Source of the DNA: Actinomycetaceae bacterium
GTDB taxonomy: Bacteria; Actinomycetota; Actinomycetes; Actinomycetales; Actinomycetaceae
Reading direction: 5' to 3'
DNA: 64,000 bases
Assembly: GCA_030537615.1 (NCBI GenBank)
Contig: JAUNVP010000001.1
Coordinates: forward strand, 186,001 to 250,000
Positions within the stretch are counted from its first letter, which is position 1; each line of letters starts with the position of its first letter. The translations under genes and the position numbers were made by a program. This document shows, piece after piece, positions 53,224 to 60,552 of the stretch. The notes beneath the pieces were generated by a model, which worked only from the letters and a program-made list of their open reading frames with translations, did no database searches and was not told where the DNA came from.

Positions 53224-54342
53224 CTAGTTATTTTCGTTCTCTTGATCTTTACGCCAGCGAATACCAGCATTAATGAATTCGTCAATCTCACCGTCAAACA
53301 CGGCGCTCGTATTTCCACTTTCCCATCCGGTTCGCAAATCTTTCACCATTTGTTGGGGTTGGAGGACGTAAGAGCGCATCTGATCTCCCCACGATGCTTT
53401 CACATCACCGGCAAGCGCCTTCTTCTCAGCCATTTCTTCCTCGTGGCGAAGCGCCAAAAGCCGCGATTGGAGAACCCGCATGGCGGCGGCGCGGTTTTGA
53501 ATCTGCGACTTCTCGTTCTGCATTGACACGACAATGCCAGTGGGAATGTGCGTCATGCGAACCGCGGAGTCGGTCGTGTTGACCGACTGGCCACCCGGAC
53601 CTGACGACCGGAAGACATCAACTTTCAGTTCCGAATCGGGGATCTCAATATGATCCGTCGATTCGATCAGCGGGATCACTTCTACAGCAGCGAACGACGT
53701 ATGCCTCCGGCCCTGGTTATCGAACGGACTGATCCGCACGAGACGGTGCGTTCCAGCCTCAACTGACAGTGTTCCATAAGCGTAGGGAGCATTGACTTCA
53801 AATGTTGTGGACTTGAGCCCAGCCTCTTCCGCGTACGACGTATCCATCACTTTCGTAGAGTAACCGTTGCGTTCGGCCCATCGCAGATACATCCGCAGGA
53901 GCATTTCCGCAAAATCGGCCGCGTCCACTCCTCCAGCACCCGCACGGATCGTCACAACAGCCGACCGCTCATCGTATTCCCCCGACAGCAAAGTCTTAAT
54001 TTCTAGTTCACTGAGGGTGCGTTGGATTTTTTTGAGGTCGCGTTCTGCTTCGACAAGCAGATCAGCACTATCGTCCTCTTCTTCAGAAGCAAGCTCAACC
54101 ATTGCTTCAAGATCGTCGATACGATCAGCTAGGCTCTCAACCCGCTCAAGCTCCGATTGGGCGTGCGAAAGCTCAGAAGTAATGGCCTGAGCAGCGTCCT
54201 GATCGTCCCAGAGATCCGGGGCAGTCGCCTTTTGCGAAAGATCGGCGATTTTCGCGCGCAACTCATCGACGTGGGTAACGGCAACGATATTGGCTAATGT
54301 TGCGCGTAGGGCCTCGATTTCAGCGGAAAAATCTATATTCAC
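53224..54342 (-). CDS. prfB: Peptide chain release factor 2
   Basis: RF2, 372 aa, ending translation at UGA and UAA. The stop-codon recognition tripeptide SPF is at 205-207 in RISPFDNQ and the catalytic GGQ at 250-252 in GPGGQSVN. No programmed frameshift site is needed: the frame is continuous from GTG 54342, as usual in actinobacteria. AGGG lies about nine bases ahead. It begins 17 bases after the end of the pilus operon in the same direction, so readthrough from there is possible. Confidence 0.94.
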   Translation of the reverse strand: MNIDFSAEIEALRATLANIVAVTHVDELRAKIADLSQKATAPDLWDDQDAAQAITSELSHAQSELERVESLADRIDDLEAMVELASEEEDDSADLLVEAERDLKKIQRTLSELEIKTLLSGEYDERSAVVTIRAGAGGVDAADFAEMLLRMYLRWAERNGYSTKVMDTSYAEEAGLKSTTFEVNAPYAYGTLSVEAGTHRLVRISPFDNQGRRHTSFAAVEVIPLIESTDHIEIPDSELKVDVFRSSGPGGQSVNTTDSAVRMTHIPTGIVVSMQNEKSQIQNRAAAMRVLQSRLLALRHEEEMAEKKALAGDVKASWGDQMRSYVLQPQQMVKDLRTGWESGNTSAVFDGEIDEFINAGIRWRKDQENENN

Positions 54343-54359
54343 CCTTACACCCTAAGCGA

Positions 54360-54794
54360 TTAAGGGAGCTGGGCCGTGGAAGCAACGCGGATACGAGGCG
54401 GGTGGGTTCGCTCTTTAATCCAGCGTGGAAGCAGGTCAATCGTAGGAATTACCGATAACTCGACAGTGACGTTCCACTCCTCGACCTGTACGTGATCAAC
54501 ACGGGGACTGAGACCGATCGCACACGTAGTGTCCGACAAATCAGCAACGATTGCGAGCGCTGCACTGTGTGGATCCGTGTGGTGTTCCCCCGAGTCGCGT
54601 AAATAGTACGACCGCGAATCAAGCTCACTCGCTAGCGTCAGCGCGACAGCATCGGCACAGGTGTATAGCGCCCTGCGCTGGACATGCACGGTGGTTATCG
54701 TGGCGGAGGTAAGAACAAATGCAATGACAACAAGCGACAGCATGAGAATGAGGACGGAGATGCGTCCCGATTCGCGCGCAGAATTCGCACTCAT
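54360..54794 (-). CDS. TadG-like/Rv3654c-type pilus-neighbourhood protein
   Basis: Exported protein of 144 aa with one N-terminal hydrophobic segment (ISVLILMLSLVVIAFVLTSATIT) after a short charged leader containing GR, then an Ala-rich helical part (CADAVALTLASEL). This is the layout of the actinobacterial TadG/Rv3654c-like proteins at the end of tad operons. It overlaps the previous gene by four bases. It probably is a minor pilin or pseudopilin-like part; function is inference. Confidence 0.7.
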   Translation of the reverse strand: MSANSARESGRISVLILMLSLVVIAFVLTSATITTVHVQRRALYTCADAVALTLASELDSRSYYLRDSGEHHTDPHSAALAIVADLSDTTCAIGLSPRVDHVQVEEWNVTVELSVIPTIDLLPRWIKERTHPPRIRVASTAQLP

Positions 54795-55213
54795 GGGGAA
54801 AGTTTCACACTGGTCACCGGCATCGCTACGTGACTGATGACGGGGACTGGATCAAGACTGTCTGCCCACGCATCTGGAATCAGAGGAAGCGGCACCGTAG
54901 CATGTACTTCGACGTGGATTGTCGATGACGCACCGCACGGCATTGGTTGGCAATAGGGTGTCACGTAATACGAACTACTCACCCCGTAATCAGCGAAAAT
55001 CTGATCAGCCTGTCGTTGCGCAAAAAGACCCTGCGTATGGTCGTGGGACAGAATACGAGCAGTCTCACGAGCAGCAGCTTCGGTGGCAAAGACAGTGGCC
55101 TGCACAGCAGCAAGTGTTAAGACAAAATAGGTCAAGGGTATGAGGATGGCAACGGTGAGCGCAAGAAACTCAACCGTTGCTTCACCACTATCTTGTCGTG
55201 TCTCATCACGCAC
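54791..55213 (-). CDS. TadE-like pseudopilin
   Basis: Membrane protein of 140 aa. The N-terminus reads DSGEATVEFLALTVAILIPLTYFVL: a Gly followed by Glu five residues later, then a hydrophobic helix, which matches the class III (Flp/TadE) prepilin cleavage pattern. An Ala-rich helix (AAVQATVFATEAAARETARILS) follows and the C-terminus has a likely Cys-Cys pair (YCQPMPC). It overlaps the next gene by four bases and touches the previous by one. It probably functions in pilus assembly. Confidence 0.77.
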   Translation of the reverse strand: MRDETRQDSGEATVEFLALTVAILIPLTYFVLTLAAVQATVFATEAAARETARILSHDHTQGLFAQRQADQIFADYGVSSSYYVTPYCQPMPCGASSTIHVEVHATVPLPLIPDAWADSLDPVPVISHVAMPVTSVKLSP

Positions 55214-55599
55214 TAAACGGACTCCTTCCAGGCTGAGGCTTTCACGTAGAGCGCTCGAGCTGGACCGAGAGGGCCGAGTACCGGTAGCCGCGTCTGAATT
55301 TCCACTGTCACGACGGGAAAGCCGTCCCGGATCTCTTCAGTTACGTGGATCTGTCGATAAGGATCAGTAACGACACTGGCGTCAAGTAGTGCCCGCGCGC
55401 GTTCGATCCCATCGCGGTGCGTAGCACCGACGAGACTCACTCGCCGTGCAGCTTCAGATGCAGCATCAATCGCCATGTTCCGTGTGTGGAGGGCAAATCC
55501 CAGCTGGAGAAGAGCAAGAATAACCACGACTACGAGTGATTGCACGAGCGTGTGGGAAACAATTTGCGACCCTCGTTCATCACTCGACAATGGGCGCAT
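55213..55599 (-). CDS. TadE family pilus protein
   Basis: Membrane protein of 128 aa. The N-terminal hydrophobic helix (HTLVQSLVVVVILALLQLGFAL) is preceded by DERGSQIV and followed by an amphipathic Ala-rich stretch (AIDAASEAARRVSLVGA). This is TadE-like, though Glu at position +5 of the prepilin motif is not seen. Beta-strand-rich sequence fills the C-terminal half. It lies in the tad operon between a small Flp-like gene and the next TadE. Confidence 0.75.
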   Translation of the reverse strand: MRPLSSDERGSQIVSHTLVQSLVVVVILALLQLGFALHTRNMAIDAASEAARRVSLVGATHRDGIERARALLDASVVTDPYRQIHVTEEIRDGFPVVTVEIQTRLPVLGPLGPARALYVKASAWKESV

Positions 55600-55601
55600 A
55601 A

Positions 55602-55793
55602 CTACGGCACCACGGTATTCATGGCCTGCTCAAACAAAGCGGTGAGACGATCGGATGCCAGTGTCCAGATGACCGTGACGAGCCCCGCGGTCATGAGCGT
55701 GACTAGAACCCATCCGGGGACGTCGCCGGTTTCATCCGACCATATGGCGTGATCGCGCCCATCGGCACAATCGATCGAGGTAAAAAAGTTCAT
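55602..55793 (-). CDS. Small single-helix protein of the tad operon (Flp-pilin position)
   Basis: Membrane protein of 63 aa between tadC and the tadE pair, where the Flp pilin or its DUF4244-type equivalent is usually encoded. It has a hydrophilic leader of 22 residues and a helix GWVLVTLMTAGLVTVIWTLA. Unlike Flp pilins it lacks a Glu five residues after the presumed cleavage Gly (GDVPGWVL). It is probably the major structural subunit, but this is inference from position and size. Confidence 0.65.
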   Translation of the reverse strand: MNFFTSIDCADGRDHAIWSDETGDVPGWVLVTLMTAGLVTVIWTLASDRLTALFEQAMNTVVP

Positions 55794-55809
55794 CGGTTCT
55801 CCTTTCGTA

Positions 55810-56673
55810 TTACAGCGTGAGGGCTACTAGGCCCGGGTAGAGTGCAAAAACCACAGTGATTGGCAGGATGATGAACACCACGGGGAAGAGCATGGCGATC
55901 TCTTTCCGCCCTCCGCTCTCAATCAGATTTCTGCGCGCTTCGTCTCGCAAATCGCGAGCTTGTTCACGCAACGTCTGAGACAGCGGTGTTCCTCGATCAA
56001 TTGCCGACGTCAACGTGTCGAGCAAACGGGCAAGCTGCGGGCTATGTGTCTGGTTAGCTAAGTTCGCAAGTGCTCGGCTTACAGGGACACCGGCCTCGAT
56101 CAAATTCAAAACGGTTTTCAGTTGGCTACCGAGCTCATCGCCACTCACCCGCTGGACACGATGAAGCGCGTTGGGGATTGATTCTCCGGCAGATACAGAT
56201 AGTGCAAGCAACTCAGCAGTGTCAGCAACTTGGCGGGAAATACGCCGGGTAATCTTACGCGCTCTGTAGGTTAGGAACTGATCCCATCCAAGCATCCCCG
56301 CACAGCCCCCAACGAGTGCGAGCAACAGCCAGTGATAGACCACGATCGGCTTTACCGTGTTCATGATGGCTACCAGAAGCGTGCTACCACCTAAGCCGAC
56401 AACTCCCGCAAGCATTTGTTCGATACGGAACCGTTCGACTGTACTCGTTCCGATTTGTTCGAGCCGACTTTCCACCGACGCCGTTGTTGATCCGAAGGTT
56501 TCCCACACCGGCTGCATCCACGACAGAATCAACCGTCCTCGCGCTCTGTGTGACGAGCCTCCCCCTCCGAGATACGCGAGGACACGTTCTTCGAGCAATG
56601 CCCGTCGTTTGCGAATAGCCTCGGTGATCAAGACAACCCCGAGAGCCATGAGAATTCCGGGAAGGTAGGCCAT
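55810..56673 (-). CDS. tadC: TadC-like type II secretion F-family protein
   Basis: Inner-membrane platform protein of 287 aa. One N-terminal TM segment, a pair near 115-150 and a C-terminal TM pair flank the GspF domain. The core has VADTAELLALSVSAGESIPNALHRV, LARLLDTLTSAIDRGTPLSQTLREQARDLRDEARRNLIE and KEIAMLFPVVFIILPITVVFALYPGL. It starts the base after tadB stops. With TadB it would form the platform that the TadA ATPase drives. Confidence 0.85.
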   Translation of the reverse strand: MAYLPGILMALGVVLITEAIRKRRALLEERVLAYLGGGGSSHRARGRLILSWMQPVWETFGSTTASVESRLEQIGTSTVERFRIEQMLAGVVGLGGSTLLVAIMNTVKPIVVYHWLLLALVGGCAGMLGWDQFLTYRARKITRRISRQVADTAELLALSVSAGESIPNALHRVQRVSGDELGSQLKTVLNLIEAGVPVSRALANLANQTHSPQLARLLDTLTSAIDRGTPLSQTLREQARDLRDEARRNLIESGGRKEIAMLFPVVFIILPITVVFALYPGLVALTL

Positions 56674-57528
56674 TTAACGTCCTCCAAAATCTTCGAGCGT
56701 ACCGATTCGTTGCATGAGCCAATACGCGATTGCACAGAAGAATCCTCCGGTTGCAAGAATCGTCGCCCCCGTGAGCGTCGAGTATGCCGCGGCAGCATCT
56801 GTGCGAGTGGAGATGAGGACGAGGACGATCCATGGTGCGGCCACAGCAATCCGTGCGGCATTCACAGTCCATGATTGTCGGGCGATGATCTCACCGCGGA
56901 TTCGCGCATCGTCACGCATAACGGTCGACAAGTCTCGCAAAAGATTCCCCAGTTCGTTTCCACCAAGTTCACGCGCTAACCGCAAAACCTCAAAGATCTG
57001 ATCTCCCGTTGAGTCGAGAAGCTCAGCTTGAACGGTAGATAAGGCCTGGGAGAATCGACCGGAGGCACGATATTCGCGAGCGAAAACCTGAAAGTAAGGG
57101 CGAGTGATTTCGGGGCCAGAATTCGCCAGTTGCAGCACCGCTTCAGGAAGTGCCACCCCAGCACGCACAGCCGACAGTAACAAATCAACGATAGTGGGCC
57201 ACGCCTCGATCATTTGTGTCCGGTTGCGAACATGTTTGCGTTTAAGCCACGACCACGGTAGTGGCGCGAGTGCGAGCGCTACCGCTAAAGCCACCGCCCA
57301 CGTGTGCGTCAGGGAATAAACGGTCGTGAAACTGAGTGCAGGAATTCCCGCGGAAACCATATAGAACAGTTGGCGCTGCGTGTGGTTCAGCCCGGCACGC
57401 ACGAGGTGGCGATAGAGGGGATGGCTCCAGGTGAGTGGAAAACGGATCTCGATGTGCGGTGCGCCGCTTACAGCTCGCCATATCAGTGTGATGCCACTGG
57501 TAAACAGCAGACCAATAATGACACTCAT
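56674..57528 (-). CDS. tadB: TadB-like type II secretion F-family protein
   Basis: Inner-membrane platform protein of 284 aa with an N-terminal TM (MSVIIGLLFTSGITLIW), a pair at about 60-90, and a GspF core: AWPTIVDLLLSAVRAGVALPEAVLQLA and FEVLRLARELGGNELGNLLRDLSTVMRDDARIRGEI. Two more TM segments end the protein. Its start overlaps the tadA stop as ATGA. TadB and TadC are paralogous and act together. Confidence 0.85.
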   Translation of the reverse strand: MSVIIGLLFTSGITLIWRAVSGAPHIEIRFPLTWSHPLYRHLVRAGLNHTQRQLFYMVSAGIPALSFTTVYSLTHTWAVALAVALALAPLPWSWLKRKHVRNRTQMIEAWPTIVDLLLSAVRAGVALPEAVLQLANSGPEITRPYFQVFAREYRASGRFSQALSTVQAELLDSTGDQIFEVLRLARELGGNELGNLLRDLSTVMRDDARIRGEIIARQSWTVNAARIAVAAPWIVLVLISTRTDAAAAYSTLTGATILATGGFFCAIAYWLMQRIGTLEDFGGR

Positions 57529-58721
57529 AGGTAGTCCCGAATGCTAATGCCGGAACGTTCAAAACGTTCGTCCTCAACAAATGAAGCCGTCCGTTTGAGC
57601 TCACTGTCTCGGCGCAACCACAGGGGTTCGGATTCGATGCGGTCTCCTTCTAATCGTCCCGATACATACCGGATCTCCTCAACATACCGATGTCCAGATC
57701 GATCACGTTCGAGGTGAACAACAAGGTCGATACTTGCGGCAACGGTTGGAGAAACAAACTGCGACGTCACGTTCTCACCGGCTAGCAGCGGTAACATCGC
57801 CAACTTCCGCAGTGCCTCTGACGCGCGATTGGCGTGAATTGTTGATAAACCGGGAATGCCCGCGTTTAATGCGAGGAGCATGTCGAGAGCTTCAGCTCCA
57901 CGAACCTCTCCAATGATGATGCGCTCTGGTCGCATCCGCAGGCTTTCGCGCACAAGGTCGCGTAAGGTCACTTCGCCAAAGCCTTCAATGTTTGCATTGC
58001 GAGTCTGCATAGCCACACAGTCACGGTTTTTGAGGTTCAGTTCAAACACTTCCTCGCATGTGACAATACGCTCGCGCGCGGGTATTGCCGCGGCCAGTGC
58101 ACGCGCAACAGTTGTTTTCCCAGACTGCGTAGCACCCGAGATCAACACCGTTAGTCCTGCTCGAACACAGGCTGCGAGGAACTGTGCGGCTGGTGGGGTG
58201 ACGGTATTAAGCGTCACGAGTTCTTCGAGTGTCGGAGTTTTCGTCAAATGCTTTCGGATATTGAGAGACCAATCGGTGCCAGCAACTGGTGGAATGACCA
58301 CGTGGAGCCGCTCCCCGCCAGGAAGCATCGCATCGACGAATGGCACCGATAAATCCAAGCGACGACCGGAGTGGTGCAACATTCGCTCAACGAGGTCACG
58401 AACATCTGCCGCCGTGAGTATGAGGGGTGTCAATTCGGAGATGCCTTGTCGCGCAATAAACACTTTCGACGGCGAATTGATATAAATCTCTTCAATTGTT
58501 TGATCTTCCAGGTAGGGCTGGAGTGCACCGTAACCGCCGATATCCGCTAACAGTGCCGTCGTTTGGGCATGCTGATCTTCCGGAGAAGCAGTCGGATGAG
58601 CTTCGAATGATTCGTCGATGATTGATTTAAGCGCACCGGTTTCAAGCACCGGGTCGATACCGGCGTTTCCGACGGCGCGCCGAACCCAGTCATTGCGAGC
58701 CCGAGCGGTCATGATCGCCAT
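57525..58721 (-). CDS. tadA: TadA/CpaF-type secretion ATPase
   Basis: Hexameric ATPase of 398 aa that powers pilus assembly. The Walker A motif is SGATQSGKTTVARAL; the Asp box follows in VTCEEVFELNLKN; Walker B lies in PERIIIGEVRGAEALDML, and the His box GLSTIHANRASEALRKLAML is present. All catalytic features of the TadA/VirB11 group are intact. It is the first gene of the operon; no CpaE-like MinD homologue or RcpA-type secretin accompanies it, as expected for a Gram-positive Tad system. The start ATG has AGGA about ten bases ahead. Confidence 0.9.
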   Translation of the reverse strand: MAIMTARARNDWVRRAVGNAGIDPVLETGALKSIIDESFEAHPTASPEDQHAQTTALLADIGGYGALQPYLEDQTIEEIYINSPSKVFIARQGISELTPLILTAADVRDLVERMLHHSGRRLDLSVPFVDAMLPGGERLHVVIPPVAGTDWSLNIRKHLTKTPTLEELVTLNTVTPPAAQFLAACVRAGLTVLISGATQSGKTTVARALAAAIPARERIVTCEEVFELNLKNRDCVAMQTRNANIEGFGEVTLRDLVRESLRMRPERIIIGEVRGAEALDMLLALNAGIPGLSTIHANRASEALRKLAMLPLLAGENVTSQFVSPTVAASIDLVVHLERDRSGHRYVEEIRYVSGRLEGDRIESEPLWLRRDSELKRTASFVEDERFERSGISIRDYL

Positions 58722-58933
58722 TGACGTATTCCTGCGTTATCCCATTACCATCTGCACAAACGGACGAGTTGGGAGAGGAATTCGGAAGAGACCTAAGGGA
58801 AAGCTATCTAAGATCTCGGCAAATGTGAACCAAATACAAAATTTCTGTGGATAACTCCGCTGTGCGTTCGGTTGCCTGCGTTCTTATCCGCTCAGAGCGA
58901 GAAGCGTCAATTCCAGTCAATCTCGCGGATGTT

Positions 58934-58951
58934 ACGGGTGATCTCACCCGT
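58934..58951. promoter_or_regulatory. Operator-like palindrome
   Basis: ACGGGTGA and TCACCCGT form a perfect 8-bp inverted repeat with a two-base spacer. The spacer is too short for a good RNA hairpin, so a dimeric DNA-binding protein is the likelier reader. It is about 215 bases upstream of tadA. Confidence 0.4.
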
Positions 58952-59109
58952 CTACGGACAGTGTGCTCAATTTCGACGTTCTCAATCCCTGGACGTCTTT
59001 CGTCCACGAACAGCTTGGTCGGTTTCTGGCTTTAGTCGGGTTCTCCCGTGAGATAGACCGGTAGCGCGGGTCTCACACCAGGCCAACAAGCGTCACACTT
59101 TGTGAGTCA

Positions 59110-59188
59110 GAGCCTACGCACGCTAGAGAGAGCCTACGTAGGGGTCTGGACTCTGCCTAACCGTGAATTCGAGGGTCGTAGGCTCTCC
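59110..59188. repeat. GAGCCTACG repeat cluster
   Basis: GAGCCTACG occurs at 59110-59118 and 59130-59138, 20 bases apart, and inverted as CGTAGGCTC at 59177-59185. The second and third copies extend to a 12-base inverted repeat (59127-59138 and 59177-59188, 11/12 matching) with a 38-base loop. Two direct copies spaced by about two helical turns suit a regulator bound to one face of the DNA. Confidence 0.5.
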
Positions 59189-59424
59189 CTTACGAAAACA
59201 TCTGCAGTCACAGAGAGCCTCGGGCGAGGCAAGCGACGCATATGGCGAGGTGGGGCGCAGTCGTGAAGCCCCTAGAAGCAGCCTCGCTACCCGAAGCCGA
59301 ATCAACCGGCGTGAACCGACGGACTCCAATGCTCACAAACCGCGTGGAAACGTTACTGGAGCGACGGAAAATGGAGGAAAACAGGAAATATACGAGCAAA
59401 TTGTAAGGCGCACGGAGGGAAACA

Positions 59425-60552
59425 GTGGTGTCATGCGCATACTCGTTTACGGTAGAGGACGTGACTAGTCGTGTTTCGCCACTGATTTTGGCCGCTCATG
59501 CCGCGGCCGCTATTCCCGGACTGCAGGTTGAAGGCCTGTGCCCGCCTCAAAGTAACGATGGGTCGATGGCGAGGCAGGGAATCGTCGATTCCGAAGGCAA
59601 CCGGTGGGTGGTGTGCACCCCACTAACCGATGTCGCCGGTGTGGGGATCGAAGCCCAAACAACTCTGCTTCACATCCTGCGTCAAGCTCATCAAGTCGGA
59701 CGCCTCCCATTTGACGTTCCCGCCCCCGTGGGGCACTCCCGTGATCGCGCAAAACTCCATGTCATCGTCCACAGACATCTGCGCGGCAATGAGCTCACCT
59801 GGGAGGAGATTGACAACTCCCCCACTCTGCCCGGATCGCTGGGACGCGCAATCGCCGCGTTGCATGAACTTCCGCCAGCAGTCATTGAGAGGACGGGGCT
59901 ACCGATGTACTCCGCGCAGGAGTGCCGAGAACGTCTCGTTGGCCTCCTTGATGCGGGCGCTTCTGCCTGGACAATCCCTCCAAACCTCTACGAACGGTGG
60001 GAAATGGCTCTCGACGACGCAACACTGTTTCGATTCACCCCGACACCGGTTCACGGAGACATGGGCCCCGATTCGTTCATGGTCTCGAACGGCGTGATCT
60101 CGGCGCTAGCAGCCTTCGCGTCAGCGCATCTTGGCGACCCAGCAGAAGATCTCGCCTGGCTTACGACCTCGGGTAATGACGCCGTTGTTAAAGCTTTCGT
60201 TGAGTCATACCTGGCCGCTCGTAGCGATAACTCAGATATGCATTTGATTGCGCGCGCACAACTTCTATCCGAACTCGCCTTGGTGCGTTGGCTCCTCCAC
60301 GGAGTTCGCGCGAAAGACTCAACGATCGTCAAGGACGCACAGACGATGCTCACTGAGCTCAGTGAGTCGGTCGGAGATGAGCCGCTACTCGATTCTCACC
60401 GTGACAAGCGTGCCGATTGGACTGAAGCTCAGTGGGAAGAAGAAGCAGAAAAAGCTCCGGTTTCTCTTGATGTGATCGATGGTCTTGATCCGAATGCTCC
60501 TACGATCGACCTCTCGAACGTGGTCGGCAATGTGAGTGAAGAAGAGGATTAA
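59425..60552 (+). CDS. Phosphotransferase (APH/macrolide-kinase-like) protein
   Basis: Soluble protein of 375 aa with the aminoglycoside/choline-kinase fold. The phosphate-transfer loop is VHGDMGPDSFMV (His-Gly-Asp), but the second motif, usually Asp-x-Glu/Asp, reads SALAAFASAHLGDPAEDLAWL, so the metal-binding Asp of the DFG-like position is missing. The last 60 residues are acidic (EEEAEKAPVSLDVIDGLDPN). Members of this family commonly neighbour UvrD/AdnB genes in actinobacteria. The natural substrate is unknown and it may be catalytically weak. The start GTG 59425 has GGAGGG five bases ahead; GTG 59428 is equally good. Confidence 0.72.
   Translation: MVSCAYSFTVEDVTSRVSPLILAAHAAAAIPGLQVEGLCPPQSNDGSMARQGIVDSEGNRWVVCTPLTDVAGVGIEAQTTLLHILRQAHQVGRLPFDVPAPVGHSRDRAKLHVIVHRHLRGNELTWEEIDNSPTLPGSLGRAIAALHELPPAVIERTGLPMYSAQECRERLVGLLDAGASAWTIPPNLYERWEMALDDATLFRFTPTPVHGDMGPDSFMVSNGVISALAAFASAHLGDPAEDLAWLTTSGNDAVVKAFVESYLAARSDNSDMHLIARAQLLSELALVRWLLHGVRAKDSTIVKDAQTMLTELSESVGDEPLLDSHRDKRADWTEAQWEEEAEKAPVSLDVIDGLDPNAPTIDLSNVVGNVSEEED

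Larger units (their letters stand above)
58722..59424. other. Gene-free region of 703 bases, rich in repeats and hairpins
   Basis: Separates the leftward tad operon from the rightward phosphotransferase gene. No frame in it looks like a protein. It holds a palindrome at 58934-58951, hairpins at 58990-59006 and 59048-59076, and GAGCCTACG repeats around 59110-59185. A further hairpin is GCCTCG-GG-CGAGGC at 59217-59230. It may hold divergent promoters with operators, or a small structured RNA. Confidence 0.5.

Noticed and set aside
53224..54342. Programmed frameshift in prfB
   Set aside because: The reading frame is continuous from the start codon and no internal UGA with a slippery site is seen near the 5' end.
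59163..59468. 101-codon rightward frame in the gene-free region
   Set aside because: Composition is Arg/Ser-rich without any family pattern, it runs over the start of the phosphotransferase gene, and it contains several of the inverted repeats.
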